Source: Candidatus Nitrosopelagicus sp. (GTDB lineage: Archaea > Thermoproteota > Nitrososphaeria > Nitrososphaerales > Nitrosopumilaceae). Taken from it: a stretch of 44,328 bases of DNA. The position numbers and the translations under genes were made by a program. The stretch's first letter is position 1. Each line of letters begins with the position of its first letter. The stretch is taken from positions 1-44,328 of the forward strand of contig JAOJYB010000008.1 of NCBI GenBank assembly GCA_028242535.1. The letters are read 5' to 3'. The notes under the pieces are model-generated. The model saw only the letters and a program-made list of their open reading frames with translations. It was not told the DNA's origin and made no database searches. Shown here piece by piece: positions 40,187 to 44,328 of the stretch.

Positions 40187-40822
40187 TTGGCAAGAAAAGC
40201 TCGTAAGATCAAAGACAAATGGAAAGAAAAGAAATGGGTAAATGTTATCGCTCCAGATTCATTTAACAATGTCAATATTGGATACGTCCCAATTACTGAT
40301 GACGAGAATGCCAAAGGTAGAATTTTAGAAGTTACATTATGGGATATTCTCAAAGGTGATCCTTCACAACACCAATACAAGATAATTTTCCAAATAGATA
40401 ATGTCACAGATAACAAAGCCAAAACAATTTTTAAGAGATATGAATATTCTAAGGAATTTTTAAGAAGTTTGATTCGAAGAGGTTCGTCTAAAGTAAACTT
40501 CATCATAGATGCTGAAACAAAAGACAACTATGTATTTAGAATCAAAATGGTTGCTCTAACACACAGACAATTGAACACATCAAGACAACGTCAATTACGC
40601 CTAATCGCAAAAGATGTAATTGAAAAAACAGTTCCAACAATGGATATTGATGGATTCGTTCAGGCTACATGTTATGGAAAGATAAACTCAGATATTATGG
40701 CTGCTGCGAAGAAAGTTATAAAATTAAGACATGTTGGATTAGAAAAAGTAAAACTAATCAAAACAGCATCTGCACAGACAGTCTTGCTTGAAGTAAAAAG
40801 TAAAAAAACAAAATCAGACTAG
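40187..40822 (+). CDS. rps3ae: 30S ribosomal protein S3Ae (S1e)
   Basis: 211 residues. MARKARKIKDKWKEKKWVNVIAPDSFNNVNIGYVP is the standard S3ae start; GRILEVTLWDILKGD and FRIKMVALTHRQLNTSRQRQLRLIAKDVIEKT are conserved blocks. The tail is lysine-rich (VKSKKTKSD). Found in archaea and eukaryotes only. The start codon is TTG at 40187; no ATG precedes the conserved N-terminus. It lies 41 bp after serS and 15 bp before the exosome-type gene, so all are likely in one transcript. Confidence 0.95.
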   Translation: MARKARKIKDKWKEKKWVNVIAPDSFNNVNIGYVPITDDENAKGRILEVTLWDILKGDPSQHQYKIIFQIDNVTDNKAKTIFKRYEYSKEFLRSLIRRGSSKVNFIIDAETKDNYVFRIKMVALTHRQLNTSRQRQLRLIAKDVIEKTVPTMDIDGFVQATCYGKINSDIMAAAKKVIKLRHVGLEKVKLIKTASAQTVLLEVKSKKTKSD

Positions 40823-40837
40823 ACTGATGTTTTAGAA

Positions 40838-41254
40838 ATGCAATTAGAAATAAGAATTGATTTAATTCTTCATGCCACAGAGAACGAAAATAAGGTTCTA
40901 GAAGAATTAGAAAGTGTTTTCCACATAGAGCAAAAAAATTTTCAGATTGAACAAGTTCCAGGTCATTTTAACAATCCAATATTACTAATTTCATCTAAAT
41001 TGAAGAAAAAATCTGCCGTAGACTTTGTGAAGATATTCTTTTCAAAGATGAAAAAAGAAGACTTTCATGAAATTTTTGATAATGTTGACAAATATGTAAC
41101 ATCATCAGGTCTGAGTTTACGCATAAGTAAACAAAAGTTAGTCTCAAAAATTATAACAATATCAAAAGAAGATGCAATAAAGATTAGCATTAGTACACCA
41201 GTTTATGTTAAAACTGAAACAAAGAAAATTTATCAAGAATTAATGAAAATGTGA
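40838..41254 (+). CDS. Exosome-associated RNA-binding family protein (COG1325-like)
   Basis: 138 residues. The pattern EIRIDLILHATENENKVLEEL near the N-terminus, followed by a GHFNNPILLISSKLKKKSAVDFVKIFFSKM block, matches the archaeal DUF54/COG1325 proteins. These have been annotated as predicted exosome subunits or RNA-binding proteins. The end (EDAIKISISTPVYVKTETKKIYQELM) is a small alpha/beta unit. ATG at 40838, 15 bp after rps3ae. No catalytic motif. Family assignment moderate. Confidence 0.7.
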   Translation: MQLEIRIDLILHATENENKVLEELESVFHIEQKNFQIEQVPGHFNNPILLISSKLKKKSAVDFVKIFFSKMKKEDFHEIFDNVDKYVTSSGLSLRISKQKLVSKIITISKEDAIKISISTPVYVKTETKKIYQELMKM

Positions 41255-41295
41255 TTTTGATAGATCATTTAATAATATTTACTCGTAAATGAAAA

Positions 41296-41386
41296 AGGGA
41301 ATGAGGAAATAAAAGCCGCTCCAGTCTGAGTGCCAAACTCTGATGACGCCGCGACGAACCGACCCGATATTTAATTCGGATTGTTT
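41296..41386 (+). ncRNA. Candidate small RNA, possibly C/D-box guide
   Basis: A GC-rich island in the 158 bp gap before the reductase gene. Upstream, TTAATAATATTT (about 41268-41279) is TATA-like and predicts a start near 41298. Within it are ATGAGGA (41301-41307, imperfect box C), CTGA (41326-41329, box D'), TGATGA (41341-41346, perfect box C') and CCGA (41359-41362, degenerate box D), with 12 nt between C' and D, the archaeal guide length. It ends with a CCGA/TCGG hairpin (41364-41379) and TTGTTTT. The transcription-unit signals are clearer than the C/D assignment. Confidence 0.4.
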
Positions 41387-41412
41387 TAAATATTGATAGT
41401 AAAAACAATGAT

Positions 41413-42876
41413 TTGTTGAATACAGATTATGATGTTATTGTTGCAGGTGGAGGATTAACAGGAACTATTGCTGCACAAGCAATTTCTTATTATTCAAAAC
41501 AAAATTTGAAAATTCTTGTTGTAGATAGAAATCCAGAACATTTACCTGGAAGAAAATCAGCTCCTGGATGGACATGTGGAGATGCATGTTCAAAAGAAGC
41601 AGTTGATTATATGACTGAAAGAATTAAGGTGCCATGGACTAGACCAGAAATTGAACATGATGTAAAAGGAGTTATGGCATATTCCCCTGACTATGAAACT
41701 GCAATTCCATTTGATGGTGCAGGATACATGCTAAATAGACAAAAACTTCCAGAAATCCAAAATGCCAGAACAAAAAAGATGGGAGTTGATTTTGATTTTG
41801 AAATTAATCTTTCAGGATTGATTTATGATGGAACACAAGTTGTAGGAATACAAGGAGTGGATTATAAAACAAAACAACCATACAAGAAAACTGCCAAATT
41901 AGTAGTGGATGCAACAGGAATTACATCTATGTTAAGAAATCAATTAGAAAATTCTACAAAGGTAGAAAGAAAAATTGATAGAAGAGATGTAGAATCTACT
42001 GGAAGGCATATTATGTATTTTGAATCAGGTGAGAAGGATTTAGCACAATTTGATCCAGATTATTGTATAATCCATTTAGATCAAGATATTGCACCGGGAG
42101 GATATGGATGGGTATTTCCAAAAGGAGATAACAAAGTCAATATCGGATTAGGAGTTGAGAAATCTATTCTAGAACAACGAAATAAAAGATTAGGAAAATC
42201 AGATAATGTTGCATCATTGATGAAAGAATATCTTGAACGAAACAAGTCAATTAAAAATCCAAAATTATCTGAAGATGCAGGAGACATACACAACAATACA
42301 GGAGTTTATCAAGTCTCAGTAAGAAGACAAAACGATTGTTTAGTTTCAGGAGGATATATGTTAGTTGGAGATTCAGCATGGATGCCAAAGCCTATAGATG
42401 CAGGCGGTATTGGACCAGCTCTTATTGCAGGAACAATTCTTGGAAATAATGTTACACAAGCAATTGAAGCAAATGATGTATCAGAAGCAAGTTTGTGGCA
42501 ATATAATATAGATTTCATTAAAGAGTATGGTTACAAAACAGCTGGTTTAGAATTATTTAGAAGATTAGTTCAAACAATGACAAACGAACAAATTAGTTAT
42601 GGAATGAAACACTTTTTGGGAAATCTTGATGTTGAGGCAATCAGTAAAGGAGAACACCCAGACTTTACAGGTCTTGGGAAAATTGGAATGATAATTAGAG
42701 GCGCAATGAACAAGACAGTTGCTAGTGGACTCAAATATACGTCAGGTCAAAATCAGTGGTTAGTTGAGCATTATTACAATTATCCAAAAGATCCATCTGG
42801 ATTTGATGAATGGAATAAAAATTTGCACAAGACATTAGATGAATCATATGTCAAGATAGCATCATACGCAGCATAG
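41413..42876 (+). CDS. Geranylgeranyl reductase-family flavoprotein
   Basis: 487 residues. FAD-binding Rossmann start DVIVAGGGLTGTIAAQAI (about residues 7-24), ILVVDRNPEHLPGRKSAPGWTCGDACS with the conserved C-G-D, then GGYGWVFPKGDNKVNIGLG and LVGDSAWMPKPIDAGGIGPALIAG, the second FAD motif. These define the GGR family that saturates isoprenoid chains of archaeal lipids (digeranylgeranylglycerophospholipid reductase). The cysteine in WTCGD matches the catalytic/disulfide region. The start is TTG (41413 or 41416); TTTTAAATA at 41384-41392 lies about 25 bp upstream. Family high, exact substrate inferred. Confidence 0.88.
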   Translation: MLNTDYDVIVAGGGLTGTIAAQAISYYSKQNLKILVVDRNPEHLPGRKSAPGWTCGDACSKEAVDYMTERIKVPWTRPEIEHDVKGVMAYSPDYETAIPFDGAGYMLNRQKLPEIQNARTKKMGVDFDFEINLSGLIYDGTQVVGIQGVDYKTKQPYKKTAKLVVDATGITSMLRNQLENSTKVERKIDRRDVESTGRHIMYFESGEKDLAQFDPDYCIIHLDQDIAPGGYGWVFPKGDNKVNIGLGVEKSILEQRNKRLGKSDNVASLMKEYLERNKSIKNPKLSEDAGDIHNNTGVYQVSVRRQNDCLVSGGYMLVGDSAWMPKPIDAGGIGPALIAGTILGNNVTQAIEANDVSEASLWQYNIDFIKEYGYKTAGLELFRRLVQTMTNEQISYGMKHFLGNLDVEAISKGEHPDFTGLGKIGMIIRGAMNKTVASGLKYTSGQNQWLVEHYYNYPKDPSGFDEWNKNLHKTLDESYVKIASYAA

Positions 42877-42919
42877 ATCTAGTCTTAAATAAAGTAGAAG
42901 ATCAAACAATGATACTTTG

Positions 42920-43744
42920 ATGAAAGAACAGGGAAATTCAGAATTAGAGGAAAATTTTCCAGAGTATTTGGATTGGAGTAATTCATTTGAAATTTTGGAA
43001 AAAGCTCATGAACAAGGAATTTTTGTTTTAGTCATAGGCCCTAAAGGGACTGGTAAAACAACACTGGTAAGAGAATTTGCAAAGAGGCAATCAATGAAAC
43101 TAGCATCAATTAATTTCAGTTTGAGAACTAGAGAAAGTCATCTTGTAGGTTCAAAGAGTCTTTCAGAAGGAAATATCCAATTTGATGAAGGAATTTTGAT
43201 TAAATCAATGAAAGAAGGTAATATGTTATATCTAGATGAGATAAATGCAGCAGAAGCCGATGTTTTGCTAAGATTAGATGAGGCATTAGATGATAGAAGA
43301 CAAGTGGTTCTAAAAGAATCTGGAGGAGAAGTAGTAACAGCTAACAAATCATGGTTTGTCATAGCGACAATTAATCCATTAAATCATGTTGGAACAAAGG
43401 AATTACCACCACAACTATTGAGTAGATTTCCTATCAGATTAAGAATGGATTATCCACCTGAAGAAAAAGAACTTGAGATTGTGAAGAATCATGTTCCACA
43501 AGCAGATGAGAAATCATTAGAAAAGGGAATTAAACTTGCCAACACACTAAGACAAGCAGCATCAGTTGAAGAATTATACTATTCACCTTCACTAAGAGAA
43601 ACTATAGCATATGCAAAATTAATTGATGGGGAGATGTCTCCAAAGAAAGCAGCAGAACTAGTTTTTGGAAATGTTTATGCACAATGGGGAAATATTGAAT
43701 TACAAAAAGTTAATGATATTATTACATCCATGTATGAGAGCTAA
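42920..43744 (+). CDS. MoxR-type AAA+ ATPase
   Basis: 274 residues from ATG 42920. Walker A is GPKGTGKTT (about residues 40-48), Walker B is MLYLDEINAAEADVL (about 102-116), with sensor 1 VIATINP and arginine finger region PPQLLSRFPIRLRM. The C-terminal helical lid has SPSLRETIAYAKLIDGEMSPKKAA. This is the NorQ/CbbQ/MoxR class, which works with a VWA-domain partner to activate or insert metals into enzymes. The partner candidate overlaps its stop (TAATG at 43742-43746). Target enzyme not identifiable; AMO is a speculative possibility, 8 kb away. Confidence 0.9.
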   Translation: MKEQGNSELEENFPEYLDWSNSFEILEKAHEQGIFVLVIGPKGTGKTTLVREFAKRQSMKLASINFSLRTRESHLVGSKSLSEGNIQFDEGILIKSMKEGNMLYLDEINAAEADVLLRLDEALDDRRQVVLKESGGEVVTANKSWFVIATINPLNHVGTKELPPQLLSRFPIRLRMDYPPEEKELEIVKNHVPQADEKSLEKGIKLANTLRQAASVEELYYSPSLRETIAYAKLIDGEMSPKKAAELVFGNVYAQWGNIELQKVNDIITSMYES

Positions 43745-44328
43745 TGTCATCAATTGCTCTAAGAAATGATACATTAATTGAAATTTCTACATTTTTAATC
43801 AGACGATGGTCTGAAAATGATAAAATTATTGTTACGATGTCTTCAAATAAAGTCAACGAAACTAGAATCAAAGAAAATAAAGTGATTCTAACTCCAGTAT
43901 TAGATTACAATGGAGATGAGTTTGCGAGATATAGACAATTTAGAACTGCAGCATGGTATGAAAGTATGAAAATAAAAAATTGCGAAAAAATTTTATCTAA
44001 TGATCATGCATTTGGATTTTTATTAAATTCAATTGAAAGACGTAGAATTGAGATGGTTGGACGAAAAATTTGGCAAGGAATGGATGAAGAATTGATTTTC
44101 AATTATTCATGGCAATGGATTTACAGACCACTTTTAAGTAATCTTTTAGGAAAATCAAAAATTATCGAGGGGTTTTACCAATTTTTCTTGTTTGGAGATA
44201 TAAAAGGAGAGATGCAACCAAGTCATTTTGAACGTGTTGTAAAAGCATCAGATTTTGCAAAGGAAGTTTTAGATGAAGCATTAAAAAATAATTACAATAC
44301 AGAGTGGGTAGAGAAACATATTCCAAAG
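43744..44328 (+). CDS. VWA-partner-type protein of MoxR (partial, N-terminal part)
   Basis: Open from ATG 43744 to the window edge, 195 codons. The start overlaps the MoxR stop by one base, so the two are co-translated. The visible part is a helical, charged N-terminal region: NDTLIEISTFLIRRW, then NKVILTPVLDYNGDEFARYRQFRTAAWYESM, an RRRIEM segment and HFERVVKASDFAKEVLDEAL. NorD/CobT/CoxE partners of MoxR ATPases have such a helical N-terminus before a C-terminal VWA domain with a MIDAS motif. The VWA part would lie beyond the window, so the assignment rests on gene order. Confidence 0.6.
   Translation, partial: MSSIALRNDTLIEISTFLIRRWSENDKIIVTMSSNKVNETRIKENKVILTPVLDYNGDEFARYRQFRTAAWYESMKIKNCEKILSNDHAFGFLLNSIERRRIEMVGRKIWQGMDEELIFNYSWQWIYRPLLSNLLGKSKIIEGFYQFFLFGDIKGEMQPSHFERVVKASDFAKEVLDEALKNNYNTEWVEKHIPK

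Noticed and set aside
1-44328. CRISPR arrays, insertion sequences, prophage or rRNA genes
   Set aside because: No regularly spaced direct repeats, transposase or integrase motifs, or rRNA-like sequence were seen. The only tandem repeats are those in rps11 and the amo control region.

Overview
The window is chromosomal DNA of a marine ammonia-oxidising archaeon (Thaumarchaeota/Nitrososphaeria, Nitrosopumilus-like). The evidence is direct. It carries a complete archaeal ammonia monooxygenase locus (amoA, amoX, amoC, amoB at 32.2-34.9 kb), an archaeal histone, archaeal ribosomal proteins (S17e, S11, S15, S3ae), KEOPS Pcc1, RtcB, a PDCD5-like protein and intron-containing tRNAs. The sequence is strongly AT-rich and genes are tightly packed, with many 1-17 bp overlaps and no gene-free stretch above 300 bp. 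I see no rRNA, CRISPR array or insertion sequence.

Layout. 0-5.5 kb: partial S17e, TatD, histone, tRNA-Cys, a membrane-anchored cupredoxin, a solitary AIPR-family defence-type protein, then small zinc-motif, winged-helix and membrane proteins. 5.5-18.4 kb: mostly housekeeping, with tRNA-Thr(CGU), a phosphohexomutase, ThiL, S11 with a repetitive N-terminal tail, an RtcB/PDCD5 operon, an SDR protein, PurB, a stand-alone asparagine-synthase domain, a PCD/DCoH protein, ValS, PdxS/PdxT and tRNA-Trp. 18.4-29.5 kb: aconitase, several lineage-specific proteins (one with HExxH), an EVE protein, a GC-rich structured RNA candidate, PheS/PheT, TrpS, archaeal PPAT, a 35-residue membrane protein, tRNA-Ala, a thioredoxin-like protein and tRNA-Ile. 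29.5-32.1 kb: a divergent regulator pair around a palindrome, tRNA-Leu(UAA) with two probable introns, tRNA-Thr(GGU), and a Dam-type methylase abutting it. 32.2-36.7 kb: the amo locus plus four small conserved-looking genes, two of which are candidate accessory AMO subunits. 36.8-44.3 kb: S15, DHH phosphoesterase, Pcc1, SerS, S3ae and an exosome-associated-type protein on one strand, a small RNA candidate, a geranylgeranyl reductase, and a MoxR ATPase with a truncated VWA-partner-like gene.

How it fits together. The amo genes encode the enzyme for the first energy-conserving step (ammonia to hydroxylamine), and the cupredoxin suits the copper-based electron transport of these archaea. Most of the remainder is information processing and cofactor synthesis (PLP, thiamine, CoA). 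A recurring pattern is a TATA-like box about 26-29 bp before the start codon, as for amoA, amoX, amoC, pdxS and others. This implies mainly leaderless mRNAs, and within the amo locus it implies separate promoters for each gene.
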